DNA of 40,117 nt from Bacteroidota bacterium. Lineage in GTDB: Bacteria > Bacteroidota > Bacteroidia > Flavobacteriales > Flavobacteriaceae. Below are positions 1-8,108 of this stretch, piece after piece (position 1 is the first letter of the stretch; each line of letters starts with the position of its first letter). Location: the NCBI GenBank assembly GCA_027621175.1, contig JAQCCM010000014.1:1-40117 (forward strand), written 5' to 3'. The translations under genes and the position numbers were made by a program. The notes under the pieces were generated by a model. That model worked only from the letters and a program-made list of their open reading frames with translations. It searched no databases and had not been told where the DNA came from.

Positions 1-69
1 TGGCAGGATTCGAACCTGCGACCTCCTGCTCCCAAAGCAGGCGCGATGACCGGGCTACGCTACACCCCG
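1..69 (-). tRNA. tRNA-Pro (anticodon TGG), 3' end off the window
   Basis: Read on the minus strand, the sequence begins CGGGGTGTAGCGTAGCCCGG and contains an anticodon arm CCTGC-TTTGGGA-GCAGG with anticodon TGG (plus-strand bases 32-34). A T-arm GCAGGTTCGAATCCTGC follows. The acceptor stem 5' strand CGGGGTG is present, but the matching 3' strand lies beyond base 1, so the gene is cut by the window edge. The D, anticodon and T arms are all intact, so this is very probably a working tRNA. Confidence 0.95.
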
Positions 70-192
70 TAAAAACGGACTGCAAATATAGAATTTATCA
101 TTACCCTTGCAAATATATTTTTTCATCATTTTAGCCAATAGATTGATAATAACTTTTGATGTGACTACGTGATGATAAAACACATAATCATG

Positions 193-200
193 TACATTTG
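193..200 (+). promoter_or_regulatory. Bacteroidota -7 promoter element of trxB
   Basis: TACATTTG is an exact match to the Bacteroidota primary sigma -7 consensus TAnnTTTG. It ends 11 bases before the ATG at 212 and 17 before the alternative ATG at 218, so the 5' leader would be very short. I do not see a well-spaced -33 TTG. Confidence 0.6.
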
Positions 201-211
201 AATGTAAATTA

Positions 212-1171
212 ATGACGATGAGCAATCAACCTGAACATATCAAAACACTTATCATCGGATCCGGCCCTGCTGGTTACACAGCCGCTATTTATGCTGCTCG
301 TGCAGATCTTAAACCTGTTGTTTATACAGGAATGGAACCTGGCGGACAGCTTACTACAACTACCGAAGTGGATAATTTCCCAGGATATCCTGACGGCGTT
401 GATGGCCCAACCATGATGGTGCAATTGCAACAACAAGCCGAGCGCTTTGGCACAGATGTACGCATAGGCATGGCAACCTCAGTTAATTTTTCAAAAGAAA
501 AAGGAGGTTTGCATCAAGTTACCATAGATAATGAAAAAGAATTACTTGCCGAAACGATTATTATTTCAACAGGTGCTACTGCAAAGTATTTAGGCTTGCC
601 AAGCGAACAACGTCTTCGCGGCGGTGGTGTTTCTGCTTGTGCTGTTTGTGACGGTTTCTTTTACAAAGGACAGGATGTAGCCATTGTAGGAGGTGGCGAT
701 ACAGCTGCAGAGGAAGCAACTTATTTGGCAAATATCTGTAACAAAGTAACCATGTTGGTACGTAAAGATCAAATGCGTGCCTCAAAAGCCATGCAGCATC
801 GTGTAACTTCTACGCCAAATATTGATTTACGCTATAATACTGAAATTGATGAAGTATTGGGTGAGCAAGTAGTCGAGGGTTTACGTATGGTAAACAATCA
901 AACAGGGGAGAAGGAGGAAATTGCCATCACTGGATTATTTATTGCGATTGGTCACAAACCCAACACCGATATTTTTAAAGGTCAGCTCGACATGGACGAA
1001 GCCGGATATTTAATTACAAAGGGAAAATCAACAAAGACAAACCTTCCTGGTGTGTTTGCTTCAGGAGATGTACAAGACAAAGAGTATCGTCAAGCGGTAA
1101 CCGCTGCTGGAACAGGTTGTATGGCAGCTTTAGATGCTGAGCGCTATTTAGCTACTGTAGAATCAGCTTAA
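212..1171 (+). CDS. trxB: thioredoxin reductase (NADPH)
   Basis: Cytoplasmic FAD flavoprotein that passes electrons from NADPH to thioredoxin for disulfide reduction. The 319-residue length is normal for the low-molecular-weight type. Visible are the N-terminal FAD-binding GSGPAG (residues 16-21), the GGQL segment, the redox-active CAVC (Cys143 and Cys146), the NADPH-binding GGGDTAAEEA segment and the C-terminal FAD motif ASGDVQD. Two ATGs compete: 212 (MTMSNQ) and 218 (MSNQ). Both fit the promoter element at 193-200. The stop overlaps the stop of the convergent PspC gene. Upstream lies the oppositely oriented tRNA-Pro. Confidence 0.97.
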   Translation: MTMSNQPEHIKTLIIGSGPAGYTAAIYAARADLKPVVYTGMEPGGQLTTTTEVDNFPGYPDGVDGPTMMVQLQQQAERFGTDVRIGMATSVNFSKEKGGLHQVTIDNEKELLAETIIISTGATAKYLGLPSEQRLRGGGVSACAVCDGFFYKGQDVAIVGGGDTAAEEATYLANICNKVTMLVRKDQMRASKAMQHRVTSTPNIDLRYNTEIDEVLGEQVVEGLRMVNNQTGEKEEIAITGLFIAIGHKPNTDIFKGQLDMDEAGYLITKGKSTKTNLPGVFASGDVQDKEYRQAVTAAGTGCMAALDAERYLATVESA

Positions 1172-2196
1172 ATAATTGAGGAAGCGTAGTAAATTCCAAT
1201 GGTTGTAGTGGCTAAAATTGCTAAAAGCCACATGCCAAGCAGGATAAGTAACACAGTTTTATTGCTTTTTTTTGAAGTATTACTCATTCGTTGACCAAGA
1301 ATAGCTAAAAATACAAATGGAATCCCAATTACAAAATGAATAGGAATGCTTACAAGCCAAATGGAAATTCCTGATAAACGAAAGGTTATGAAGTTTTCTA
1401 CCGTGGTAAATGGAAAATTAAAAATATCTGCTAACCCTACCGTGAACATGGAAATTGTAAGTGAAATTAAGGTGGCAAAAGAAATGATTATAAAAACCAC
1501 ACCAAGCAGCTTCATTAGAACGCCCATCAGTACTTGAACAAAACGGCCAAGTGCTTCAAAAAACCGCTGTAAGCCATTACTTACCTTCTTGGTTTTAGCT
1601 TCGTAATCTACGTCTTTGATACGTTCTTTTACATCGTTAATCCCTTCTTTAAACTTTTTTTCTAAATTTGATACATTAACTGGTTTTCCCTTCATTGAAA
1701 GTTTTTCGGCAGTCGTTTTTGCAGTCCCTATAAAAGTCCAAAGCGCAAAATATAAGAGGATAAAACCGCCCCATGAAAAAAGAGCAAGCAACAGCCATAT
1801 AATACGCACCCACGACACTTGAACCCCAAAATAGTGTGCCAATCCAGCGGCCACCCCTCCAATAACAGTGTCATCGGGATCTCGAAAAAATTTTTTCTCT
1901 GTTCGTTGTGTCTCTTCTTCAAAATCGTCATCAGATACATGAAAGTCTTTAGGTTGTCCCATAACCTCAATGACATATACTACTTCTTGGACGGTTATGA
2001 CTTGCCTTTTATATGTTGTTTTCTCTATAAAGAGTTCTGAAATCCTTGCTTCAATATCCGACATAAGCTCTTCTTGAATCTCGGAATTCTTAAAGTATGC
2101 CGCAATTTCTTCTAAATAGTTTTTCAGCATATCATAGGCGTTTTTGTCCATATGAAATAGTTGCCCCGCTAAGTTGATGTTAATGGTTGTATTCAT
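1168..2196 (-). CDS. PspC domain membrane protein
   Basis: 342-residue predicted inner-membrane protein. Residues 1-95 form a soluble segment common in flavobacterial PspC proteins. A PspC domain follows at about 100-160 (FFRDPDDTVIGGVAAGLAHY then a hydrophobic WVRIIWLLLALFSWGGFILL stretch). There is then a charged linker and three or four more hydrophobic segments up to the C terminus. PspC-family proteins are linked to envelope stress, but the role of this long Bacteroidota form is not established. Its ATG overlaps the stop of the upstream padR gene by 4 bases (ATGA), so the two are translationally coupled and PadR is the likely regulator. The 3' end overlaps the trxB stop by a few bases. 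Confidence 0.9.
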   Translation of the reverse strand: MNTTININLAGQLFHMDKNAYDMLKNYLEEIAAYFKNSEIQEELMSDIEARISELFIEKTTYKRQVITVQEVVYVIEVMGQPKDFHVSDDDFEEETQRTEKKFFRDPDDTVIGGVAAGLAHYFGVQVSWVRIIWLLLALFSWGGFILLYFALWTFIGTAKTTAEKLSMKGKPVNVSNLEKKFKEGINDVKERIKDVDYEAKTKKVSNGLQRFFEALGRFVQVLMGVLMKLLGVVFIIISFATLISLTISMFTVGLADIFNFPFTTVENFITFRLSGISIWLVSIPIHFVIGIPFVFLAILGQRMSNTSKKSNKTVLLILLGMWLLAILATTTIGIYYASSII

Positions 2197-2528
2197 GCTT
2201 GTTGGATTTGTGTTAGGCTAATTACAGAGTTGTGAAGTTCATTCCATGTAGTATTTAATTCTTCTAAAAAAAGCATACCATCATCAGAAATACGATAATA
2301 TTTCCTTGGTGGTCCACTGGATGACTCTTCCCATTCATAACTTAACAGACCAGCACTTTTTAGCCTTGCAAGTAGCGGATAAAGCGTCCCTTCAACGACA
2401 ATCAACTTTACACTTTTTAAGTGATTTATGATTTCAATAGCGTATTTCCGCTCTTTGCTAATTGATGCCAAAATACATAACTCAAGTACCCCTTTTCGCA
2501 TCTGTGCTTTTGTGTTGTCTATTTTCAT
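2193..2528 (-). CDS. PadR family transcriptional regulator
   Basis: 111-residue winged-helix repressor of the short PadR type. The family core is clear: QMRKGVLELCILASIS, a recognition region with VVEGTLYPLLARLKSAGLL, and the wing GPPRKYYRISDDG. The frame is open upstream to 2576, but I place the start at 2528 (MKIDNTKAQMRKG) because the family begins here and because a promoter element at 2534-2541 sits between the two starts. The gene is the first of a padR-pspC operon. A near-palindrome over its -33 region (2549-2569) suggests that it represses itself. Confidence 0.92.
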   Translation of the reverse strand: MKIDNTKAQMRKGVLELCILASISKERKYAIEIINHLKSVKLIVVEGTLYPLLARLKSAGLLSYEWEESSSGPPRKYYRISDDGMLFLEELNTTWNELHNSVISLTQIQQA

Positions 2529-2533
2529 CAGTT

Positions 2534-2564
2534 CAAATGTATAAAAAGGTAACTTGTAATACAA
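2534..2564 (-). promoter_or_regulatory. padR-pspC promoter (-33 TTG, -7 TACATTTG)
   Basis: On the minus strand TTG (2564-2562) is followed by 20 bases and then TACATTTG (2541-2534), which matches the Bacteroidota TTG-N19/20-TAnnTTTG layout. Only 5 bases separate the -7 element from the ATG at 2528, so the transcript is predicted to be leaderless or nearly so. Confidence 0.65.
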
Positions 2565-2569
2565 GGTAC
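2549..2569. promoter_or_regulatory. candidate PadR operator, 21-bp near-palindrome
   Basis: The core CTTGTA-A-TACAAG has perfect 6-bp arms. It is flanked by GTAA on the left and GTAC on the right, giving 18 of 21 positions that obey dyad symmetry. It covers the -33 TTG of the padR promoter and lies 17 bases upstream of the -7 element of the divergent DUF4442 gene, so one bound dimer could affect both. Assignment to PadR is inference from position. Confidence 0.55.
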
Positions 2570-2585
2570 TAAGCAAAAAATTGAC

Positions 2586-2593
2586 TATTTTTG
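2586..2593 (+). promoter_or_regulatory. -7 promoter element of the DUF4442 gene
   Basis: TATTTTTG matches TAnnTTTG exactly and ends 4 bases before the ATG at 2598, predicting a leaderless transcript. The expected -33 zone overlaps the palindrome at 2549-2569. Confidence 0.5.
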
Positions 2594-2597
2594 ATTC

Positions 2598-3047
2598 ATG
2601 AAAATCACACCAGCTACAATTAACAGGTATACGCTTTTTAAGCTTCCTGCTGCCTATTTCACTGGAGTTCGTGTTCGCGCGATTAATGACGACTCTTGTA
2701 AAGTATCTGTGCGTCTCGGCTGGGCAAATAAAAATCCTTTTCGTTCCATGTTTTGGGCGGTACAGGGTATGGCTGCTGAACTAACTACGGGAGTGTTGCT
2801 TATGCGAACATTAGCTCAAAAAAACACCAAAGCCTCTATGCTTGTGATAGAAACCAAGGCCACTTTTTCTAAAAAGGCTGTTGGAACTATTGTATTTAAC
2901 TGTGCTCAAGGCGCAATAATTAGCAAAACTATTGAAGAAGCGCATAAAGAACCACAACAAGTTTGGCTTCACGCTATTGGCATAGATGAGTCGGGTGATG
3001 AGGTTTGTTCTTTTTCTTTTTTATGGTCCATAAAAATGAAAAATTAA
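2598..3047 (+). CDS. DUF4442 domain protein (hotdog fold, thioesterase-like)
   Basis: 149-residue protein of the DUF4442 family, a hotdog-fold group related to acyl-CoA thioesterases. Family features are the N-terminal NRYTLFKLPAAYFTGVRV, the NPFRSMFWAVQGMAAELTTG helix and the strand KASMLVIETKATFSKKA. The substrate cannot be told from sequence. It is transcribed divergently from padR and shares its control region. Confidence 0.85.
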   Translation: MKITPATINRYTLFKLPAAYFTGVRVRAINDDSCKVSVRLGWANKNPFRSMFWAVQGMAAELTTGVLLMRTLAQKNTKASMLVIETKATFSKKAVGTIVFNCAQGAIISKTIEEAHKEPQQVWLHAIGIDESGDEVCSFSFLWSIKMKN

Positions 3048-3105
3048 CATTTCTACAACAATTTTGTGTGGCTAATCCTCGTTAATTCGTAACAAACAAA
3101 TCAAA

Positions 3106-3285
3106 ATGTCGACCAAATTAAATGTATCCTATTTTAAAACGGTACTCTCAAAAGTTTACGACTATCCTACACTTTTCAAAAAAGAGCTTGAAAAAGCAAA
3201 AAATCACTTAGATGAATATGATTATGATATGCTGATGAATTGGCTTTCAAATAATCAATTTTCTAACTTGACTTTGGACTTATAA
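3106..3285 (+). CDS. small hypothetical protein, 59 residues
   Basis: An open frame of 59 codons from ATG (MSTKLNVSYFKTVLSKVYDY) to TAA. The product is charged and probably helical, with a Lys/Glu-rich middle (FKKELEKAKNHLDEYDYDML) and a C-terminal NWLSNNQFSNL. There is no signal peptide or membrane segment. The codons look genuine, with few rare triplets and AT bias at third positions. Its end overlaps the 3' end of the convergent oxyR gene by 23 bases. I do not recognise a family. Confidence 0.6.
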   Translation: MSTKLNVSYFKTVLSKVYDYPTLFKKELEKAKNHLDEYDYDMLMNWLSNNQFSNLTLDL

Positions 3286-4198
3286 TTTTTACGTCCTCGT
3301 AAACTATTGCGCCACGGATTATTGCACGAATTTTTTCGTGTAATGCATGTATAATATGTAGTTTCAGTTCTCTTTTGTGATAGATCACACTTACTTCTCT
3401 CGCTGGTTCTGGCACACCAAAAGATTTGAGATTTTTCTGATGCTCTTGTCCTAATTGTCGTGCATTTAAATATGGAATAAGTGTAATGCCTAAGCCCTCA
3501 TTTGCTAATTGTACAAGTGTTTCAAAACTACCACTTTTGATTTCAAAAGGTGTTGGGGTATTGTCTTGTAACTGACATATATTCAATGCGGAATTGCGAA
3601 AACAATGCCCGTCTTGTAGTAATAACATACGCTCTGTGCTAAACATTTCTGACGTAATGGTTTTTTCTGCATTTAACTTCGAGTGGGAAGGCGCATATAC
3701 CATAAAAGGCTCATAATACAAGGGTTTTTCTATAATGTGATCTGTAGTCAAAGGGGTGGCAGCAATTCCTGCATCAAGCGTGCCTTTTTCTAAGTGCTCT
3801 AATATCTGTTGCGTTGGCATTTCTTCAATTTCCAATACCAATTGTGGATATGCTTTGAGAACAGTTTGCAAAAACATCGGCAACAATGTTGGCATGATGG
3901 TAGGAATAATACCAAGTTTAAACGTACCACCAATTACGCCTTTTTCTTGATCTACAACATCTAACATACGCTCCGATTCAGCCACAATCCGTTTCGCTTG
4001 TGCTATAATTTTTTCCCCAACGGCGGTAAGTCCTATGGGTTTTTGAGCTCGATCAAAAATAGTTATATCGAGTTCTTGCTCCAGCTTTTGAATTTGCATA
4101 CTCAATGTAGGTTGAGTTACAAAAGCATGTTCGGCAGCAGTAGTGAAATTGCGATGTTCCGCGACAGCGATACAATATTTAAGTTGCGTTATTGTCAT
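3263..4198 (-). CDS. oxyR: LysR-type regulator, OxyR (peroxide sensor)
   Basis: 311-residue LysR-family activator. The N-terminal winged helix-turn-helix (MTITQLKYCIAVAEHRNFTT through TQPTLSMQIQKLE) is typical, and a periplasmic-binding-like sensor domain follows from about residue 90. Two cysteines, Cys199 and Cys208 in DGHCFRNSALNIC, sit at the same numbers and spacing as the peroxide-sensing pair of E. coli OxyR, which form a disulfide on H2O2 exposure. This supports OxyR over other LysR types. The frame extends upstream to 4249, but MTITQL at 4198 is the family start. The gene follows the cyclophilin gene with a 2-base gap, so the two are probably co-transcribed. Confidence 0.93.
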   Translation of the reverse strand: MTITQLKYCIAVAEHRNFTTAAEHAFVTQPTLSMQIQKLEQELDITIFDRAQKPIGLTAVGEKIIAQAKRIVAESERMLDVVDQEKGVIGGTFKLGIIPTIMPTLLPMFLQTVLKAYPQLVLEIEEMPTQQILEHLEKGTLDAGIAATPLTTDHIIEKPLYYEPFMVYAPSHSKLNAEKTITSEMFSTERMLLLQDGHCFRNSALNICQLQDNTPTPFEIKSGSFETLVQLANEGLGITLIPYLNARQLGQEHQKNLKSFGVPEPAREVSVIYHKRELKLHIIHALHEKIRAIIRGAIVYEDVKIISPKSS

Positions 4199-4200
4199 AA

Positions 4201-4911
4201 TTATTGGTTTAAAACAGTTACACGCATCCGCATGTTGGTTAGAGGCCACTCGCGTTTGTCTGTTGGTAAAGCATTTATGGCATCCACCACATCCATACCT
4301 CGAATCACTTTTCCAAAAGCAGTATATTTCCCGTCCAAATGATAAGCGCCAGGAGTTTTTTGTACAATAAAAAACTCATAAGGAGATGCCAGCTTATGTG
4401 GGTTTTCAATGTCACTACTAGGCATGGAAACAACTCCTCGGTGGTGCTTTAACCCATTGCGTGTGTCAGGTGGAAGTAAGTATTTCCCTATTTTTCTACG
4501 TTTCTGTCCCGTATCATAATTATCTGAATTTCCCCCTTGAATAATAAACTTAGGAACGACACGATGAAAGTAAGTGTCGTCAAAATAGTTTTGTTTGGTG
4601 AGGAAAATAAAATTAGCCCTGTGATATGGGGTTTGTTCAAAAAGCAATATATCAAAGCTGCCCAATGGAGTTTCTATGCGCACTTTATTTTCAGGGTTGT
4701 TTTCTGCAAAATCTTTTAAAAAAGGAATAGCTGTTTCGGCAGTTAGGGGTAAAACGGATTTCTCTTTTGTTTCGGGAACTTTTTTTGGTGTAACTACAAT
4801 TGGATTTGAAACAACCTTCTGCGGTTTTTTAGTGTGATTTGTAGAATTACACGCCACCAATATTCCCAAAAAAAAGAACTGAAATAAGCGTTTCCATTGA
4901 AGTTGTAACAT
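4201..4911 (-). CDS. peptidyl-prolyl cis-trans isomerase (cyclophilin), lipoprotein
   Basis: 236-residue lipoprotein. The signal peptide ends in a lipobox (LGILVAC, Cys21). A Lys/Pro/Thr-rich linker follows, and then a cyclophilin domain with the catalytic-site segment DTYFHRVVPKFIIQGG, HHRGVVSMPSS and DGKYTAFGKVIRGMDVV. Cyclophilins catalyse proline isomerisation during protein folding. With a lipid anchor this one acts in the periplasm or at the outer membrane. The start at 4911 is chosen because the longer frame (to 4983) would bury the signal peptide. It is first in an operon with oxyR. Confidence 0.92.
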   Translation of the reverse strand: MLQLQWKRLFQFFFLGILVACNSTNHTKKPQKVVSNPIVVTPKKVPETKEKSVLPLTAETAIPFLKDFAENNPENKVRIETPLGSFDILLFEQTPYHRANFIFLTKQNYFDDTYFHRVVPKFIIQGGNSDNYDTGQKRRKIGKYLLPPDTRNGLKHHRGVVSMPSSDIENPHKLASPYEFFIVQKTPGAYHLDGKYTAFGKVIRGMDVVDAINALPTDKREWPLTNMRMRVTVLNQ

Positions 4912-4961
4912 GCTATAAAGGTACAGTTTTTCTTGTTTTATGCCGATTGCCATACCTTTTG

Positions 4962-4969
4962 TATTTTTG
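4962..4969 (+). promoter_or_regulatory. -7 promoter element of the acyltransferase gene
   Basis: TATTTTTG matches TAnnTTTG and lies 17 bases before a GTG at 4987. The in-frame ATG at 4933 lies upstream of this element, which argues that GTG is the real start. Confidence 0.5.
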
Positions 4970-4986
4970 TGCAACAAAACCAAATC

Positions 4987-5709
4987 GTGTTAAAACGAAA
5001 CCCTTTCGGACATTACCTGTTTATTAAACTGTGGCTCATTCGTCTTTTGGGAGCTATCACTCGTAAACGCTTTAATGGGTTTAATGACTTGCAGATACGC
5101 GGCTCTGAAATTATTCGTCAATTGCCCGATAAGAATGTATTATTTATTTCCAATCATCAAACCTATTTTGCCGACGTAACTGCCATGATGCATGTATTTT
5201 TTGCCAGTTTAGCGGGTAGGGATGACAACCTAAATTATTTGAGTTATATATGGAGACCGAAACTAAATGTTTATTATATCGCAGCCAAAGAAACCATGAA
5301 AGCTGGTATTTTACCCAGGATTTTTGCTTACACGGGTTCTATTTCGGTAGAGCGTACTTGGCGTGAAAAGGGTAAAGATATTAATCGTCAGGTTAAAATG
5401 AGCGATATTTCCAATATTGGAAAAGCATTACATGATGGATGGGTAATCACTTTTCCGCAAGGGACTACACGACCCTTTGCACCCGTTAGAAAAGGCACCT
5501 TACATATTATTAAGACCTATAACCCCGTTGTGGTACCTATTCAAATTGATGGATTTCGCCGATCGTTTGATAAAAAAGGTATTTATATTAAGAAGAAAGG
5601 TATCAAGCAAACCATACACATCAAACCCCCCATGAAATTCGACCTCACAAAGTCAAATGAAGCGTTAGTCGCGCAAATTACCGAAGCAATAGGCCAAGTT
5701 AAAAAATAA
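4987..5709 (+). CDS. 1-acyl-sn-glycerol-3-phosphate acyltransferase family protein
   Basis: 240-residue PlsC-type acyltransferase, likely acylating lysophosphatidic acid or a related lipid at the inner membrane. Block I reads SNHQTYFADV, so the His and Asp are separated by five residues instead of the usual four (HX4D). Block III-like FPQGTTRPFAPVRKGT has Gln where Glu is common. I recall this same variant form from other Flavobacteriaceae, so it looks like a lineage feature and not damage. I choose the GTG start at 4987 (VLKRNPFGHY) because an upstream ATG at 4933 precedes the promoter element. The gene ends next to the convergent sodC with no gap. Confidence 0.85.
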   Translation: MLKRNPFGHYLFIKLWLIRLLGAITRKRFNGFNDLQIRGSEIIRQLPDKNVLFISNHQTYFADVTAMMHVFFASLAGRDDNLNYLSYIWRPKLNVYYIAAKETMKAGILPRIFAYTGSISVERTWREKGKDINRQVKMSDISNIGKALHDGWVITFPQGTTRPFAPVRKGTLHIIKTYNPVVVPIQIDGFRRSFDKKGIYIKKKGIKQTIHIKPPMKFDLTKSNEALVAQITEAIGQVKK

Positions 5710-6207
5710 CTATTCCAAAATCCCTGCGCAACTTATACGTGCACCGGCAGCTCCAGAAGGTTGTGAAACAAAATCATCTGCCCCTTGATGCACTATAATG
5801 GCTTTTCCTAAAATATTTTTAGTGTCGTCCTCACAGCCAATACACCATTCATCCGTCTCGAAATACACACGACCAATACCATCTGTACCAACTTCAAAAT
5901 TTCCAATATCTCCCTTGTGATAGCCTGTTTCGTTACCCCAAGCACCATGCGATTCAAAAGTTGGATTCCAATGTCCTCCCGTTGATTTGCCGTCTACAGA
6001 AGAGCAATCCGCTTTTTCGTGTAAATGAATGGCATGAATACCTTGGTCCAATCCACGAATGGTAACACTTAGTTCCACAACACCGTTTTTTTCACTTAGT
6101 AAAGCAAAACCAGCAGCATTGGAGCCACTTTTTGGATTTAATCCAATTTCAATTTGGCTGCGTTGACAGCCAACCGCAAAAACAACAAATAATAGAATCT
6201 TTTTCAT
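5710..6207 (-). CDS. sodC: superoxide dismutase [Cu-Zn], lipoprotein
   Basis: 165-residue periplasmic lipoprotein (lipobox FAVGC, Cys14) that dismutes superoxide. Metal ligands are all visible: Cu by His61, His63, His79 and His140, and Zn by His79, His87, His97 and Asp100 (GYHKGDIGN). The pair Cys68-Cys160 fits the structural disulfide. Two extra cysteines (WCIGC, 122 and 125) occur in a loop. The frame is open to 6243, but MKKILLF at 6207 starts the signal peptide. It lies near oxyR, and both are oxidative-stress genes, but it is not in the same operon. Confidence 0.94.
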   Translation of the reverse strand: MKKILLFVVFAVGCQRSQIEIGLNPKSGSNAAGFALLSEKNGVVELSVTIRGLDQGIHAIHLHEKADCSSVDGKSTGGHWNPTFESHGAWGNETGYHKGDIGNFEVGTDGIGRVYFETDEWCIGCEDDTKNILGKAIIVHQGADDFVSQPSGAAGARISCAGILE

Positions 6208-6243
6208 ACAACCAAAGTACTTAAAATTTTTACGGACTACCAA

Positions 6244-6990
6244 TTATTTTTCGAGGTAGAGTATAAGTTTATCGTAATATTTTTCAGCAACAAATTTAGC
6301 ACCTTCTACATTGTAATGAATGTTGTCTGCTAAAAATTTATCCGAAAATCCTGTTGCCATATCCACAGCAATCACTTTTGAGGTTTCTGTCGTTTTTCTG
6401 CTTGCAATTTCGCCAATGATCGTATGAATTTACTCAAAGGCAGCGGTTATTTCAGCATTCATAAAGATGGATTTCGCTGGTGCCATTTGCTCAATCAAAA
6501 TAGTGACATTTGGATTGTGTGCTTGAATTTTATCTATTATCGCAATGATGTTTGGTAAAATGGATGCTAGCGTTTCCCCTTGCAAGGCATCGTTACCGCC
6601 AGGTGAGCTAAACAATACAACATCAGGTGTATCCGTTTTTTTAAGCCAATCTCCAATAGCGTTGTTTATTTGTTTAGATGTCCATCCGCTGTGACCCTCA
6701 TGATCATCATCAAAGCAATAATTTTGATAATCGTCATAATGTGAAGAGTCTGTCTGTGTTCCTACAAAATCTACACTCCAATTTCCGTTTATCAGTTCTT
6801 TCCAAAGCGCATACCGATAGCTTTCAAATACTGGACGATTGCCTTGCACACGAGAAGCACCCAGAGGCATTATCGCTACTTTGCCTTCACTTGATTTGCA
6901 TGTTTCGTTTTCCTTGTCGTCACTTGGTTTACATCCTACAAGAATGGTTAAAAAAAAGAAGGAGATCAATAAAAGATTTGAATTTTTCAT
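6244..6990 (-). pseudogene. SGNH/GDSL hydrolase lipoprotein split by an in-frame stop
   Basis: The open frame from 6990 encodes a lipoprotein (lipobox LVGC, Cys20) with SGNH block I as PLGASRVQG (nucleophile Ser46) and block III as GGND (131-134). A TAA at 6430-6432 ends it after residue 186. The same frame then continues without another stop for 61 codons to 6244 and encodes the block V motif DNIHYN (Asp222, His225 counting through the stop). The catalytic Asp-His pair is therefore lost from the truncated product. One substitution of a sense codon such as CAA or GAA explains the state. Other SGNH enzymes have a GDS motif where this one has GAS. A sequencing error at this base would restore a full gene. 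Confidence 0.85.
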
Positions 6991-7073
6991 ACGGTTTAGG
7001 TTTCATTTTACCACTCAATAATTATGCAGTTCCTTTTACAACAAAAATGCTCATATTTGAATAAATAATTTTT

Positions 7074-8108
7074 ATGCATCCTCGAAACTTATTTTTGTTG
7101 GGTATTGTTTTGTTTTTTTTGACCTCTTGTGGTGTTCATTATCGCAGTACCATATTTAATACCAATCCGACTTCTATTTCTTATGAAGATAAACAAAACT
7201 GGGCAGTTTATGCTGGTAAAACTTCCGATGGTAAATTTGTAAGTAAATTTTCAGATACGCTTCAAGCGGATGTGTTTTTTGTGTATCCTACACTTTTAAC
7301 AGATAAAAAAGACACCCGCTGGAACGCACCCGTTCAAGATAGTATAATTTGTGACGGCGTACAGAAATGGATTATTCCTTTTCAGGCTTCAGCGTGGGCA
7401 AATGCTGCCCGACTATTTGTACCGTATTTCCGTCAAAATCACTATCGTGCTTTTTTTGAACCCTACCTAAGTCAAGGTGGGCAAGAAGCTAAAGCGCTGG
7501 CTTATGAGGATGTTAAAGCAGCTTTTGAATATTATTTAAACCATGAAAATAAGGGACGTCCCATTATTTTGGCAGGGCATAGCCAAGGGGCTATACATTT
7601 AAAAAAAATAATTCAAGAATTCTTTGATGGTACCCAACTTCAACAGCAACTTGTGGCTGCATATTTAGCCGGTACTCGTGTTAGTAAAGATGAATTTAAA
7701 CATGTAAAACCTTTGGATTCTCCCGAACAAACGGGTGGCTTTGTGAGTTGGAATAGCTATAAAATGGGAAAGCTACCCAAATATGCCGATTGGTACAAAG
7801 GGGCAGTAACGACCAATCCCGTTACTTGGGATAGTACGACAACAAGCGAATTTTCAGATCACAAGGGGTTACTTTATTATAATCAACAATTGATTCCAAC
7901 ATGTCTTACCGTTGAAGTTACCGATGGTTTGTTGTGGGTAAGTTTACCCAAAGTTCCGAAGCGTTTTTGGGTTTCTTTTGTTAAAGATTATCACCGATTC
8001 GATGTATCTTTCTTTTGGCAAGATATTCGTGAAAATGCCACGCTACGGGTAAAGGAGTTTTTAAATCACAATGTAGTTAGGGTGCTTCCGGAGCCAAAGC
8101 CACTTTAA
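7074..8108 (+). CDS. DUF3089 domain lipoprotein (alpha/beta hydrolase)
   Basis: 344-residue lipoprotein with a signal peptide ending FFLTSC (Cys19). The body has the DUF3089 layout: DVFFVYPTLLT near the N terminus, a conserved NAARLFVPYFRQNHYRAFF segment and the nucleophile elbow GHSQG in PIILAGHSQGAIH. The family belongs to the alpha/beta hydrolase fold, but its substrate is not known. The last 32 bases overlap the 3' end of the convergent ferredoxin gene. A weak promoter-like CATATTTG lies about 12 bases before the ATG. Confidence 0.88.
   Translation: MHPRNLFLLGIVLFFLTSCGVHYRSTIFNTNPTSISYEDKQNWAVYAGKTSDGKFVSKFSDTLQADVFFVYPTLLTDKKDTRWNAPVQDSIICDGVQKWIIPFQASAWANAARLFVPYFRQNHYRAFFEPYLSQGGQEAKALAYEDVKAAFEYYLNHENKGRPIILAGHSQGAIHLKKIIQEFFDGTQLQQQLVAAYLAGTRVSKDEFKHVKPLDSPEQTGGFVSWNSYKMGKLPKYADWYKGAVTTNPVTWDSTTTSEFSDHKGLLYYNQQLIPTCLTVEVTDGLLWVSLPKVPKRFWVSFVKDYHRFDVSFFWQDIRENATLRVKEFLNHNVVRVLPEPKPL

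Noticed and set aside
6430-6432. Recoding or stop-codon readthrough of the TAA in the SGNH hydrolase
   Set aside because: No structured element or known recoding signal seen downstream, and TAA is the least readthrough-prone stop. A nonsense mutation is simpler.
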